Positions 47,842-60,857 of a stretch of 62,646 nucleotides of DNA are shown piece by piece (within the stretch, counting starts at the first letter, position 1; every line of letters begins with the position of its first letter). The DNA is from Isohypsibius dastychi. Its lineage: Eukaryota > Tardigrada > Eutardigrada > Parachela > Isohypsibiidae. The DNA lies in NCBI GenBank assembly GCA_034696485.1, contig JAQIWT010000014.1:1-62646 (forward strand). The letters run 5' to 3'. Below the pieces are notes generated by a model. It did no database searches and was not told the DNA's origin. It was given only the letters and a program-made list of their open reading frames with translations. Both the position numbers and the translations under genes were made by a program.

Positions 47842-48636
47842 TGAGAAACGTTAAGCGTTGTGGTAGCACTCGGGTTTAGAGATCGAAGAACCAAGTCAGT
47901 ATGGTTGCCACGCATCCGTATACGGCATAGACCATGGACGGCATTCGACGGATTTCGATCATAATTGTAATGAAATGATTCTACAAAATATCCTGATGTT
48001 AATTATGAAATGGCCGTTCTTCTTGGCTCTTTCTGCGACCCCGTCAGCGTTTGAGATCGCGTGCTGCACCACGCGATGGCCGAAATGACAGTTGTCATTT
48101 TCTATTACCTTAACTGTTTGACAAGACTGTTTTGCAAGACTGTTTTTGTAAACTTTCTCAAGAGAGTATGAAAAACAGTTTCTTGGAAGTCAATGGCTTA
48201 AATTCGTTCAGATTTTTTTCTTTTGTTTGTAAGACAAAGTGTGTGTGAAAAAGTAATGGAAGCCTGGCCCTAAAGTCAAAGAAATTCACTCAATTTTTTG
48301 GTTTTTGTGAGAGCTTACGTAGTCGATTCGCAGTGTTGTTTTCCGCGATACTATACCGTGATAATTTAGACTGTCTAGTGCGTAATACGCAGTCTCAGGA
48401 ACTACCAGATCCTTGTCCTGATTATCATGGATATTCTAAATGAGCATCTACATATGCTAGAAAACTGACACAGGTAGATCCATTGGTGTGCGGCCTGAGG
48501 ACTTTGCTGTTCCGCTAAAGACAAGAAATCAACAATCCATGCGGATGTCGGTAGTGGCAGAATTTGTTTTCATTCGTCCGAGTTTTGCTGTATCGCCAAG
48601 CAAATCAAGAAAACTCCACTTCCATACTTTTGAAAA
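47842..48636. other. Divergent promoter region between DRC10 and the receptor cyclase
   Basis: About 0.8 kb between head-to-head starts. No gene or repeat that I can support. Confidence 0.4.
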
Positions 48637-51600
48637 ATGAAAGTGCAAGCGCTCTTTCTTCTTGTGATCATTCACAGCACCTCTTCGGTTCCACGTTTCG
48701 ATGTGCACATCGGCCTACTTGGGGATAAAGCAAGACTGTACCCAGAGAAAGCCATGATGATGGCAGCCGATGTGTTTGTCACGAACTCTAATTTGCGTGT
48801 CAACAAACCATACACTCTCAAGCTTCACAAACATGCTTCAGATACAAGAGTCTGCTTTCCCAGCGAACGTATTCCAACAAAAGCTGATGGGTTTGTGACG
48901 ACCCTCAAGTACTCGAAGCCAGATGCTCTTTCATTACCTTTACCGGTATACGAGAAGTGTCAGGTCATAATTGGACATTACTGTTCTGCAAAAACCGTAC
49001 CTTCGATTATGGCTGCAAAGGCAGGTAATGCTTTTGTTATCTCCAATGGTGGTGTGGAATACAAAACGACAAATGAGATGGGTGGAGTTATACGGTTGAG
49101 CTACAACAAATTCCGACAGTTTGATATCTTACTAAGCCTCTTCATCGAGCAAAAATGGAAAACAATCTTTGTCATATATGACACTATGATGGACGGAAAT
49201 GTCTTGGATTTCAGTGGTATGCTGGCGCAGTCTTTCATTCTACATGGGAAGAATGAATAATTTGTGCAGTTCTGCAAGAAATTACCGAAAACACTGCCTC
49301 GAACGTGGATGTTACATTTAAGCCACTGAATCTTGATAGCAGCACACGAGCGGACACGGTGAGTCGCCGCATTTAAGCCTTCCTGCACGATATCTGACAG
49401 TTGATACGAAGCAACAGATGACAAAATGGTAGGAACTGTAGACTGAGACAGAGATTCAAAAACAGCAATAGCTCTCCATAGCGTTGAAGGTTTTACTGAG
49501 CAGAGCTATGCCAATAATACTGCTCTATACCTGAGCAGTGCCATTGGTATAGCTCACAATGAGTCCAACTTCGAATCCGAATTCAAGTCCAAATTTGCTA
49601 CTTACTAATTTTCTTTAATGGAAGTGGTACCCAAAATCGATCACACTTAACTAATTGCAAAAAATACCGTATTAACATGCTTGCATAGATCTTGCGTTAT
49701 TTCCTAACTTTTGATAGTTCTGTTTGTGTCATTAGGGATTTTAACGCTTGAAAGACGACTTAACAGACCCAATAGAGAGAAATCGAGTCATTCCAGTAGG
49801 ACTCATAGGATTGCTTCCCAGTTCGGCTATTTTTTGCCCAATCTCTTCAACTTTCACCGCATCGCGTTGCGATCAAGCGACCAACAGCATATATTCCAAA
49901 ACGCCGTAAATCATATCCTCTAATTCTGACTACGGGTTTAGCCGCGTCTACATCTCTGCACGTTGTGCCAAGATCCGGTTGGGTGGCACACGTATAGAAA
50001 CAATAGCAAACCAAATTGTGCTAGTAACTCATTATAATTATTTCTTTTGTTCACAGGACCTTGAGACAGCATTGTCTCAGCTTTCGCTGAAGTCAAGAGG
50101 TAAGACTGCTGAGGTAAGATTTATGCAAGTTTGATATTTTTGGTTGGTAACAAAAAAACATCTCTTGGTACCTCGCTTGTTTCTTGCCAATATATCCTGA
50201 TTTTTTCGTAAGGCAGCGCTGCTGAAACCATGAACTAATATTTGCAAACATGGTAGCGGATGGTTTGATTGAATCGACAAGTATCTGAAAAGCTCTGTGC
50301 TTTTAATGCTTCCATTTCCCATCATTGGCGGGTCATCTAATCTCCTGCCGAGAGAATTTCTTTGTGTAGTTCCTCAAAGAATGACCGAAGACGCTGAAAT
50401 AAGAGACAAAATCGTAGGAGATGTAGTCAGAGGCAGACACAAGATGGTTTTTTGCCAATATTTTTGTCTTTAAGACAGAAGCAGACTATGGTGTTCATCT
50501 TCCATTGGTAACGAATAACTGAAATGCTTTTAGTTATTGGATTGTTTCTCAACTCAACCTTCGTTCGGCGCACGCTGCTACTTGCTCGCAAGAAAGAAAT
50601 GACTGATGGGAGCTATGTGTACTTCACGATCGACACGCTGAGATACCCAGAAAATCCAGAAACTGCTGAATGCGTCGCGCTCCATGCTGTTCCGTCATGT
50701 GGATCGTTTACTGATGGATGGCGGATCCCAGGAGGTTCTGTTGATGTGGTATCTTGCGCTTTGTTACAATCTTGAGAAAACAAGTAACAAGTCTGATATC
50801 ACTAGCCTGATATGGTAGTCTTAATTCCAAATATATATGAATATCAGTGTCTGATATCACTGGCCTGAAATGAATATTCCCACGTGAGGGAAGAGACATT
50901 CCACCTTGATGAGACTAGAGATCCTGAAATATCTTCAGTCTTGTGACACTTCGATGATCCACCACCGGTGACATCCTCTGTATTCCAGATTTATACGGAG
51001 ATAACGGACCAGCAAAACAAGCCTACAGAAGTCTGATTGCCGTACAAATCGCTGACTGGACGAAAGGGCCAACCTACGACGCGACGTCCAGACTGATTGA
51101 TCCAAGTAACGGACTCCACTTCAACTATATCCTTTTTCTGCTCAAACATAATTGAGAACTTTCACTTTATACTGAAAACTGCGGCTTACTTGACTTGCCG
51201 TTTTTCTTCACATATATCAGCAATCACCTACAATGCACTTGGTCTTCTTGAAACCCTGCTAGACAATGTTACCACTACCAACCCGGCCATTGCAAGCGCA
51301 GATGTTGCTGCGGATAAAGCAGAGGCATTGAGCAAAGGTTGGGACGTCAGTGTCGCAAAAGGTTAGTTCCACCTTGATTTCATCCTTGGTCTACTTCACG
51401 CCTCGTATCGAGCATATGGCGAAGCTCTGATAAATCGATCAGATAAACTGAAGCAAATCATCCCTCTCTCTCTGATTTATGATTATTAGCGACATTGACT
51501 ATGTCTGACTATATTGGCCATAAACGCCACAGAAAAGAGATACCTAATGCATTCAAAATACTTGTCTTTCAAAGCGTTTGACTTATTTTTTCCAGGATTT

Positions 51601-54600
51601 TCCAACCCGTTCGTTTTGAACAAAGGAGACAGAAAAGCAAGTTTTCAAATCCTAGCAATGACCGATCAGGAGAAAGGAATTTTCTCGGTAAGTCGTACAC
51701 CTTCACTTCGCCTTGAAAAATTCACTTTCTTTGCTTTTCTGAAATTTATCACTGGCTGTTCTCTCAGATCATAAAAACCGACAAAGAAGGGAATATTTCC
51801 AATACCAACCCAACCTTCCGTTTCGGCCCAAAGGGAGCGTGGCCTCCCAACGAACCTTACTGCAAATACGACGATTCGGTGTGTGTCAAAGGTAAAACAA
51901 AGCAGTCTTACCTACACCTGCTCAATATAACCAGAGAGCGTTTTTTTCCAGAACGAATGATACTTGGCATCAGTCTTGGCGTTGGTATACCTCTGGGGCT
52001 GGCCTTAATCTTCCTGCTTATACGTGTTGGTCGAAGACTTCATCAACAGAGCAAAATTGACAAAGCTTGGATAGCACACTGGAACGAACTAAAGTTGCAT
52101 CCCAAACTCTGCAACGTCTCGCAGACTGAGCAAAAACTAGGCGTCCCGGTGCCAGTACCCAAAACCGCGGTTGAAATTTCTGAACCCGAAGGAGGTAAAC
52201 CTCGTATACCAGATGAAAACAGTCAAGGTATAAAACTGATAGAAAGTAAATTTATCCCAAAGTGTAATTCATCGTGTCTTAAAGCTTCGAAATCAGTATC
52301 AGCACGTGTTCTCGCCATATTCCATGGCTTCTGGAAGAAACAAGCAGTCACGGTCCGTTTATTGAAGAAAAGGAATCTCGCCTATAATTCTCAGATTCTC
52401 CGAGAAGTCCGCGTTGTGTTGAAACTGCGGCACGAAAATATCATGAGATTTCATGGAGCTTGCTTGGATAAAAACAGACCGAACTTGGTTCTCTACGATT
52501 TTTGTGCAAAAGGCAGTCTTGTAGTATGTGTTTCGTAATTATTAGTTTCTGCTCTACTTTTCAAGTGAATTTTGTGTTTTCAGGAAATGATTAAGGACCC
52601 CAACTCGAAGTTTGAATGGGCCCTACGCGTTTCATTCATCAACGACTTAGTACGCGGAATGTGTTATATCCATGGATCAGCAATAAAAGTTCACGGCAGA
52701 CTGAGCTCAGAATGTTGCTTTATCGATTCGAAATTCACGCTGAAAATTGGGGATATCGGGCTGCCATCACTTTTTAATTTGAGTCTGGGAGACTACTGGT
52801 TGCAGAAACGGCGAAAAGACTTTTATGAGACCTTATTTTGGATAGCGCCAGAACACCTCAGAAGCCAAGCTGAATGGGACGACAGAATTATCACAGAGAC
52901 AAGCAAAGAGGGCGACGTGTACTCATTTGCCATTATGCTACAGGAGATATTTTTGAAGCAGCGTCCTTTCGAGATGCACACTTTGCCTGCGAAACGTATG
53001 ATATTTTTCGGTCTGCACCTCACAGCATAATGACCCAAATATACTTCAGAAATATATCGTAATCTATTGAAAGAAGGATCAGGCATTGTACCGTTTCGAC
53101 CAGTAATTGACGAGTCAGCGTGTCACGTGGACATGATTAAGCTTTGTGAGCGGTGTTGGTGTGAATCTCCAACAGAGCGGCCCAACTTCAGTCAGATTAG
53201 GTCTTCAATGAAAGATGTGATGAAAATACTGTGAGTGATAATCGCCAACAGTTTTCAACCCGTTAAAAAACGTATCTGCACACAGAGGAATGGGTGACCG
53301 TATGAATGTTCTCGAGGCACTGCTTCAGCGGATGGAAGATCATGCAATGAGCCTCGAGACGATGATTGATGAAAAGAACGAGCTTGTTTTGGCAGAGAAA
53401 GACAGAGCGGACCGTATATTATATGGCAACATTCCCTGGTATGTAGTTTTCACCAGAATCAGACAAGCGGAGGTGACTCTGGAGCATGCCCCTTTGAAGT
53501 TTGCCAACATACCGTAAAATTCAACATGCTTTGCGGTTTCGTCAACAGGTTATATGCCGAAGCTTTTTTGATGGAGCAAAAAGTCGAGGCGTCGTATCTG
53601 GACGTATGCTCAATCATGTCGGTCGACGTATTCAATTTTTCAGCTATAGTGGAAAGCGGCACTGCATCGGATGTTGCAGATTTTCTGAACAGCCTTCATG
53701 CATATTTCGCTGCGGCTGCGAAAAGATATGACTGCTATTTACTGGAGTCTTTAACACATAAAGCACTGGTACGTAGCCAGAAATATATTATGTAGACTTT
53801 CAGCCAAACTACTCGATGAAAATATCGCCATCGGTGAAAGAACCGATCGATTTCATTTCTTTTTCATGATTTTAATATTCGGGGGAGTTACAATTGATCA
53901 ATTACACTGTCAGTTACACGACCCTCAAAAGTTGTACATCAAACAGTATACAGCAAACGTTCAACTCTCTATTGAGAGACTTACAAGACAAAATCCGTCA
54001 TGAAAATCTTCATACTCAATCCACTCTTTAATGAACAAATACGGGGAATATAGTTGAAAAAATCGATCTACAACATTCTATGGTCGACTTACAATCACAG
54101 GTCTAACTCTTCCGATTGTGGTAAGTCATCGAGCTGAAATATGGCGAACTACAGATGCAGTAGCCCAAAAGTCCAGATTGATTGAACCCTAAACTACGAC
54201 TTAGAGTTCTGATTTTAGGTGGTCTCAGGGGTTCCTGTTCGTAACGGAATACTGCATGCAAGAGAGCTTGGCCGATTGTCCCTTTTTCTCTTATTTCGCT
54301 CGAAGGAGTTTACAGTTAATCACTTGCCTGGAACGTCGTTACAACTGAGATTCGGGATACATTCAGGCAAGAAAATTCAAACTAGACATTCTTACTGAAA
54401 ACATGAACTCAACGAAACGTACTGTAAGGACCCATCATCTTCGGTATCATTGGTCACTTTGTGCCACGCTTTTGCGTGCTTGGTGAATCAGTCAGTATTG
54501 CCAATCGTTTGGTGAATGTTGAAAAAGGCAAGTTGCGATAACAGCATGCTCAGACTATTCTTGATACCTTTTCTGCTCAGCTCATCACATTAAGCTAAGC

Positions 54601-55122
54601 TATGCAAACCGGAACATCATCGAAGCATTCGGGAGCTTCAGAGCATTCGAGAGTGATGAAATTTTCGTTAAAGGCCATGGACGCATGAAAACGTTCAACC
54701 TGGTTGGCGAAGATGGTAAGTTTTCTCGGCATCATATGAATCTGGCGAACATATTAATATGTTGAGCGTGACTCTGCAACTAACAATTCTGCCAGATACA
54801 TGGGTTGCGCGATTTGTTTGGTCCTACATTTTTGGTCCTACGTTATTTTTCGTAATTTTTAGGAAACGTCGAGCTCACAGAGATGGAGCATCTGTTCCAT
54901 GGAGTCTCTGGAGATGCAGATGGCTCATCGGAAATGCAGATTCCTGGTTTTAGTGCCGTTCAATCACCATCGCATGCTCTCAAGATTCAGAATTCTGCGA
55001 TCAGTGGCATAATTAAGCCATCACTTCCAGTTCTTGATACATCTTCGAGGAATCTGACGAACGAGAATTTGGATAATTCCATCGTCTCACCCATTGAGGA
55101 AAAGCCGTCGTCTACGCTTTGA
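48637..55122 (+). CDS. Receptor-type guanylyl cyclase with degenerate catalytic domain
   Basis: The ATG at 48637 begins a signal peptide (ALFLLVIIHSTSS). The ANF-receptor ligand-binding region runs through exons 48637-49216, 49270-49358, 50057-50099 and others up to about 51880; exons between 50290 and 51110 are not fully resolved. A TM helix (ISLGVGIPLGLALIFLLI) is near 51965. The kinase-homology domain spans about 52320-53230: GACLDKNRPNLVLYDF, VHGRLSSECCFID in place of the HRD loop, DIG for DFG, and WIAPEHL. A dimerisation helix follows (MEDHAMSLETMIDEKNELV). The cyclase domain is spread over 53540-53769, 54219-54371, 54430-54530 and 54590-54714, and the tail ends at 55122. Exon order and length fit NPR-type receptors. 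Changes in the active site (see findings) suggest it no longer makes cGMP. Confidence 0.82.
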
Positions 55123-56308
55123 AGTCATGTCAGGGAATTAAGTGATCCTGTGCTGATTTGCCCAACTGGTATCACAACGCCTCTTTTCAACATCCTTATC
55201 ATTTCTGCCGGCGCTGCGTTGAATCCAAGCTGACAAAGATATTGGATCAACCGCGGATCAGCAGAAAGTTGATAAAAGCTACATCCCCAACCGCCCTGAC
55301 AGGAAAGGGCCGATCGGCATCTGCAAAAGTGATGTTCTTGTGTGAATGAATGAATCATTCATTAGGTGGTTGATTTTATATTTATCCAATGACTCTAACG
55401 GAACATCTCAGGGAGTTTTTCACGTGTCGCGGAGACTTCTCATTTCAACTCATGTTCTTGACTCTTGTGCAAAGATGCCTCGCCTTGAGTGACATTGAGC
55501 TCGTCCAAAACATTTTAGCGCTGTGGTGGGCATTTTTCTAGCTTTAGACACCAGTTGGTACCGTCACGTGACAAATGATAAATATACTGAGTCGTGTGGT
55601 GCAGTGAGTTGAAATATGCCGTAATCTACCGTAGTTCTCATGGTTATCACAATAATCCAAACGGTTTGTCGAAAGAGGACGATGCAGGGACGTAAGGAGC
55701 TTGATGCAATTGATTCATGTGCATAACTTTTTAAGAGAGAAGGTTTTGCATCGATGCAATGACCTACGTCGTTGGTTTTCGACGCTTGCATCTGATGCAT
55801 TCGAGATCACTGAGGTTTCAAAGGTAGAGGTTAAAAAGATTGGCTGCAAGCACACGTTTCAAAATTGCGTTTCGAATCGGTTCTTAATATTGACAGTTTT
55901 GCTGTCTGCTAACGGATTCCATGCTAGAGACTCTCCATTTCACGCAAGGGTTGTGCCGAGGTTCAACTTGGAGAGGCTGAGTACTTTTTTCATTTTTTCG
56001 CAGTGCACTAGTCGAGACAGGAGGTTGACTTTGGGCCCAAACAGGTTGGCGGAGGCAGTTTGGGGGCTGCCAGGAGTGAAAAGGCCTGAGTTCAAAAAGT
56101 TTAGTGTTTTAGACACAACTGACAACATTAAAAAAAAATTCAGCCATGATCTACAATTCAGCCGACTTCTGCGACCAGCCAAACTGTGGATTCGATGAGT
56201 CAGCTCTCAATTTTTATTCTTTTCGCCTGCTTCAAAGTGTGGGCGTACTTGATCAACAGCACTAGTAACACAAACTTCGAATTTTCCAGAGGTAGACGAA
56301 CGTAATGA
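55123..56308. other. Intergenic part of duplicated block A
   Basis: Most of this stretch (from about 55425) matches 59098-59620. A 165-codon plus-strand frame (55701-56198) lies partly in about 270 bp absent from the second copy. Its composition and lack of conservation argue against a gene. Confidence 0.4.
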
Positions 56309-56945
56309 TCACAAAGCGCAGCCAGATCGGTCGAAGTGACTCAGCTGCTGGTCCGGGTGTTTGAAATCGCCCAAATACATAGAATCTGTGAACATTGGTG
56401 GCTTTATGGCATCCCTCGCGAATCCTGCCGGTCTTTTTGCGCATATTTTTGCAACAACCATCTGAGGCTTTGTCGCTTTCTCAAATTCTTTTCGACTGAG
56501 TAATCTGTATCGGTCGACGTATTCCGAAATTTTAGCCTCACGTTTCTTTGAAGGGATAATGTGCGGATGGTGGTACCATTTTGGCGGGATGTATTTCTAA
56601 AAGTTAACAGTCCAGGGTTAGCTTTTATCTAGCCAGCTTGGTCGTTCTTCGCCCTTCAAAGTTACCCTGTATGAAAAATCGGATTGATAACATGTCTCTC
56701 CATCCATAGGTTCAGCTGGTCTTCGCCATTTAGAGGGCGGTGCACCGACGATGACGGTGGTGGATTTGACCGGCAAATACGAGCGCTGATATATCGAGGG
56801 GGGATTCCATGTGATTTTGTTAGGCACGTAGGGAATAATAGGCTTGAATGATTTTGCCGGAGTGGGCTCTTCTTTGAAGAGATAGTTCTTCTGATACTTA
56901 GGCACCTTTTTCTTCCCACACTCACAGGAAAACTCCATGAACAAA
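55425..56945. repeat. Segmental duplication, copy A
   Basis: Copy A shares long near-identical runs with 59098-59995, for example CCGTCACGTGACAAATGATAA and GCGCTGATATATCGAGGGGG, in the same order and orientation. The copies are about 3.7 kb apart and bracket the mucin-like gene. Confidence 0.9.
56309..56938 (-). CDS. SAXO-like microtubule-stabilising protein, small
   Basis: Two exons (56938-56666, 56596-56309) with a 69-bp intron encode about 186 aa starting MEFSCECGKKKVP. The chain is Pro, Tyr and Lys-rich with repeated short units (KNYLFKEEPTPAKSFKPI, IYQRSYLPV, CYQSDFSYR, YIPPKWYHH, DSMYLGDFKHP). The N-terminal Cys pairs and the spaced Tyr/Phe-Pro units resemble SAXO1/FAM154 proteins, which have a Cys-rich start and Mn repeats that stabilise axonemal microtubules. 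SAXO1 is longer (about 470 aa), so this is a short relative or a different inner-junction protein. The frame is intact, unlike the second copy at 59640-59995. Confidence 0.5.
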
Positions 56946-57433
56946 GTCTTAGATGACCAAACTAGCTACGTTTCAGAATTGTGGTCAGACAACCCAAATG
57001 GACTCAACTTTGCCATTACACAACTCCCTTATTGGGCTGCTGTACTGCAGAAAAGAAAACAAGTGATAATGGGAAGGTCATCCGCAAGGTCGCGAAATAG
57101 TTCTCAAAAATATTCGAGTGTCACCAAGGCATCCCATTGGCACTGATGAGATGGAATATCGAGTTGACCCCCGAAGCATGAAGACCAGAAGCAACTAAAA
57201 GCTCTTGAAGCTTTGGGAAAACAAATGGTTTTCCTCCGAATGGTTAGCTCTGAAACCAGCGATTCAGCTAACTGAAGTTCTTCACTGAATTCCCTGGCGA
57301 ACTGCCGTAACCAACGCCCCATCCGTTTTCAATAGGTTTCCAGGACTCATTGTAATTTTTAGAATTGTTTTTGCTCTTCGATCCCATATTTTGCAATAAA
57401 TCTGAACCATTGGTGTACTAGTGTCACGCAATA

Positions 57434-58668
57434 ATGCATTTGCCTTTGTTACTACTACTGGCATCAAGTGTGGTCCATGCTGTGACCACAACGAAATCGC
57501 CGTTCAGGAAACTGAGTGATCTATTTGTTGAACCTATGAACATTAGGAACTCACCCTGGACTTGGTTATCAGGATATATTCACGTTTTTGTCAAAAACGA
57601 GACCGCCTTACCCCCTCATCAGGGAATTTCAGTTGTGAGACCAGACGGTGGAATACTGTCGTCACCGAATCACCACCAAACCACTGGCGACCAGGTGCCA
57701 GCGGCTGCCAGTGTGGCCACTCCAGGTGAACCAAGTACAACATCGACAACTCAGTCGACTCCACCTATTTCTCTAATACCTGACCTGACTACAACCATTC
57801 CTACCACGGCACCTGCGTTTACCTCAACGACAGAGATTAACACGACCACAGAACCAGTTACCGAAAGTACCACCCCGACAACAGCCACCACAACCACAAC
57901 TCCTGAAACAACAGCCACCCCTTCAACCACAACTTTCGCGCCGACCACCACGCGTACGACTACAACACCAAGTACAACTACAATTAGATACAGATCGGGA
58001 ACACCAACTGAAATTACCGGGATGAATGCAGATTGTAAGATGATTAGAAATTCAACTCTGTGTTTGTGTCACAAGGTTTGCGGCTACATAGAAACAGATA
58101 GTTCGGAAGGTTATTGATTTTTAGGTGCTGAACTGTCATAGAACGCTGACAGCGTTCTGTACCGAGCAGCTCAAAAGCAAAAATGAATGACCCATTTTCC
58201 CCAGTTTGTCCTACACGGACTTTTATCTTCACAGGTGCAAAAGCTGGATACTCACAGTATGGAGTGTACAGTTCGGCGACTGACAAATACAAATGCCGCG
58301 ACCAGTGTTTTTCGAAATCTGAGTTGGAGTGCCTGTATGCAGTGTATCGCCAAAACACTAACGACTGTATGCTTATTAAGCCAAGTGTCCTATGTGTTTT
58401 TACGCCACTAAGCGGATCGACATTGCTTTACAACTCAAACCACGTGCTCCAACAATATGACCAAAAAGACTTTAATGGCGGTGATATTAGATGGTCCAGC
58501 GGAGAAAAGATTGCAGAGAATGCTGACAAAGATGCATGTCCCAAGCTGTGCGAACTGACCCCGGGTTGCAAGTACGTGACTATGTGGAGTATATACTGCA
58601 GTCTCAAAGACAGCTCTGCAAAAGCGGCTAGTTATGCAGATGGGTGCACTTCATGGCTGTTGAACTAG
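57434..58668 (+). CDS. Secreted mucin-like protein with C-terminal PAN/apple-type domain
   Basis: Two exons (57434-58034, 58235-58668) join at GAT T|GTAAGA...ACAG|GT and give about 344 aa. The signal peptide is MHLPLLLLLASSVVHA. Residues about 95-190 are almost pure Thr, Pro and Ser (TTTTPETTATPSTTTFAPTT), a mucin-type O-glycosylation stretch. The C-terminal 145 aa contain two cysteine clusters, KCRDQCFSKSELECLYAVY and ACPKLCELTPGCKYVTMW. These resemble the central disulphides of PAN/apple domains (CxxxC......C). A 9-bp inverted repeat (AGAACGCTG/CAGCGTTCT) lies in the intron. The gene is flanked by the two duplicated blocks. A carbohydrate- or protein-binding extracellular role is likely from the family only. 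Confidence 0.75.
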
Positions 58669-60160
58669 CACAACTATTCTAGTCTTGCTTTTTCTGACGC
58701 GAAGTATCACTCCCAGATCCCGCAGACCTAGTTTGCATTTAAACCCATTTCGGACCGAAAAAATAAATCATAATTGGGTTGCAGATGTGTGACACAATTC
58801 AAAAGGGGGTGACGGTGTTGTTACATCTCCATCTGGGTGCGAGTTTGATCGACTCAGTCCATTATTTCCATATCGGAAGAGAGCCAGTTTACGAAGGTTA
58901 GACTCTTCTCCCGCTCAGCCAACTAGATGCAGCTAACGACGTATCCGAAGCGCCAGGGTGGGTGAATCTCATCAATTCCGGTAGCAGAAAACAAGAGAGA
59001 TCGACTTGAAAACCGGGTTTCGTCGTGACGCGTTTTTGGACGCCACAGTTCTGCTGAATTCTCAGATTCACAGTTCATCTCAGGGCTTGTAGCGTTTTTG
59101 CCGTCGCGCAGACTTCTCATTTCAGATCATTGTCTTGACTCTTGTGCAAAGGGTGCCTCGCCTTCAGTGACAGTGACATTCGTCCAAAACATTTTAGCGC
59201 TGTGCTGGGCAGGTTTCAAGCTTCAAATACCAGTTGGTGCCGTCACGTGACAAATGATAAATTTACTGAGTAGTTTGGTGCAGTGAATTGAATCAACTCA
59301 TCTGAATCTCATGGTCATCACAATAATCCAAACGTTTCGTTGAAAGAGGCCGATGCAGGGACGTAAGGAGCTTGATGCATTGATGCATTTGGATCACTTT
59401 TTAAGAGAGACGGTTTCGCATCGATGCAGTTAGTTGGTTTTCTGCGCTTGCATCTGGTGCATTCAAAATCTGGTGGGACAAAAAAGCAAGTCTTGAGTTG
59501 AAACAGTTATGTAATCTAGACACAGCTGACATGATTCAAAATTACTTTCAGTCGTGATCTACAAATCAGCCGACTTCTGCGACCAGCATAACTGTGGGTT
59601 CGATGAGTCAACTCTCAATTTTCAATATTTCTATCTGCTTCATAATGTGAGCGTACTTGACCAATAGCGATAAAAACTTCGGATTCGGTTTACGAACGTA
59701 TAGATCATAAAGCGCAGCCAGATCGGTCAAAGTGACCCAGCTGCTCGTTCAGGTGTTTGAAGTCGCCCGAATACATGGAATCTGTGAACATATGGCGGTG
59801 CACCGACGATGACAGTGGTGGTTTTGACCAGTAAATACGAGCGCTGATATATCGAGGGGGACTCTAGGTGATTTTATTAGGCACGTAGGGAATAATAGGC
59901 TTGAATGATTTTGCCGAAGTGGACCCTTCTTCAAAGAGATAGTTTTTTGATAATTAAGCACCTTTTTCTTCTCACACTCACAGGAAAATCAATGCTACCA
60001 ACAAGCAGTAACGCCTCCCCCCCCCCCCACCCCAGTACTTTCAACTGATTTCCAGCCGCTCAGAGATAAACCCTGGTAATTTGGTGGGATGGCATGATTC
60101 GCAGTGGGTATACTAAAGTCAGGGCTTGGGCAAATTTGAGTTCGCGATGCGTGAGCGGAT
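58669..60160. other. Gap containing duplicated block B
   Basis: From 59098 onwards this is the second copy of the 55425-56945 block. 58669-59097 has no gene that I can see. A C-rich homopolymer lies near 60017. Confidence 0.5.
59640..59995 (-). pseudogene. Dead copy of the SAXO-like gene (block B, 59098-59995)
   Basis: The sequence follows 56938-56309 but is broken in three ways. The start codon region reads CATTGATTTTCC, so the ATG is lost and a TGA appears. One base is missing in CAAAAAACTATC compared with CAGAAGAACTATC of copy A, which shifts the frame. About 340 bp (56400-56745 in copy A, spanning the 3' part of exon 1, the intron and most of exon 2) is deleted at 59790. A plain duplicated pseudogene is the simplest reading. 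Confidence 0.85.
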
Positions 60161-60857
60161 GTGAAGAACTCCATTCCAGGAGTGCAAGAGGACCAGAATA
60201 TGTGTTTTGACGATCAGAAGGAGAGGTTCTGCGTTGTTTCTCTCGTATATCGTGGTCTTCCAGAAAAACGAGTTCTTCGGTTCAAGGCTACTCGAAATGC
60301 CTTCACTCACAATCAAAATAGCGTTCACGAATTTTTTGCATGGTACCGTAGCAGGGCAAATTTGATTACAAGAAGTTTGTCGCTTTTCTTCAGTTTTTCA
60401 TTTGGTCTTCAGTGATATGCTATAAGCGAAATTCACAGCTAGTCGCAAAGAGTACCACGGTTTTCGACATAAGATCCATCAGGTCTTCGAGGGTGAGGTC
60501 AGAAAACTGCAGGACTGTGAGGATTTTACACAACCAGCTACGGGTGCAACTTACTGCAGAACTTGTAACTAGTGGTGTGACCCCCCCCCCCCCATGAGAA
60601 AGCATGAAACTACGGCAGTCTCGAATTTGGGTTGTTGGTTGACGAGATCTATTATGGTACTCGAAACGAAGAGCAGAAAAACACGTGTTCGCTATCTTAT
60701 CCCGGTGTTGGTTGCGTCGCAGTCACTCTGGGCCACACTCACCCTATTTGCATGCCCTTTTCGAGACAAACAGAAAATTTCTGAAACAATGAAATCGGCC
60801 AAATGGAACACTGAATGTCAAACACCTGTCTATATGTGTCATTTCACTGTGATCTAA
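60161..60857 (+). CDS. Possible exons of an unidentified gene
   Basis: Three plus-strand stretches look codon-like: 60161-60415 (…QEDQNMCFDDQKERFCVVSL), about 60480-60565 (VFEGEVRKLQDCEDFTQPA) and about 60608-60780 (DEIYYGTRNEEQKNTCSLSY and then PGVGCVAVTLGHTH). They do not join in phase by the splice sites I can see, and a 12-C tract lies between them at 60583. Cysteine spacing suggests a secreted protein. Treat this as an unresolved locus. Confidence 0.25.

Noticed and set aside
55701-56198. 165-codon plus-strand frame in block A
   Set aside because: Half of it is missing in block B, composition is odd, and no splice or family support exists.
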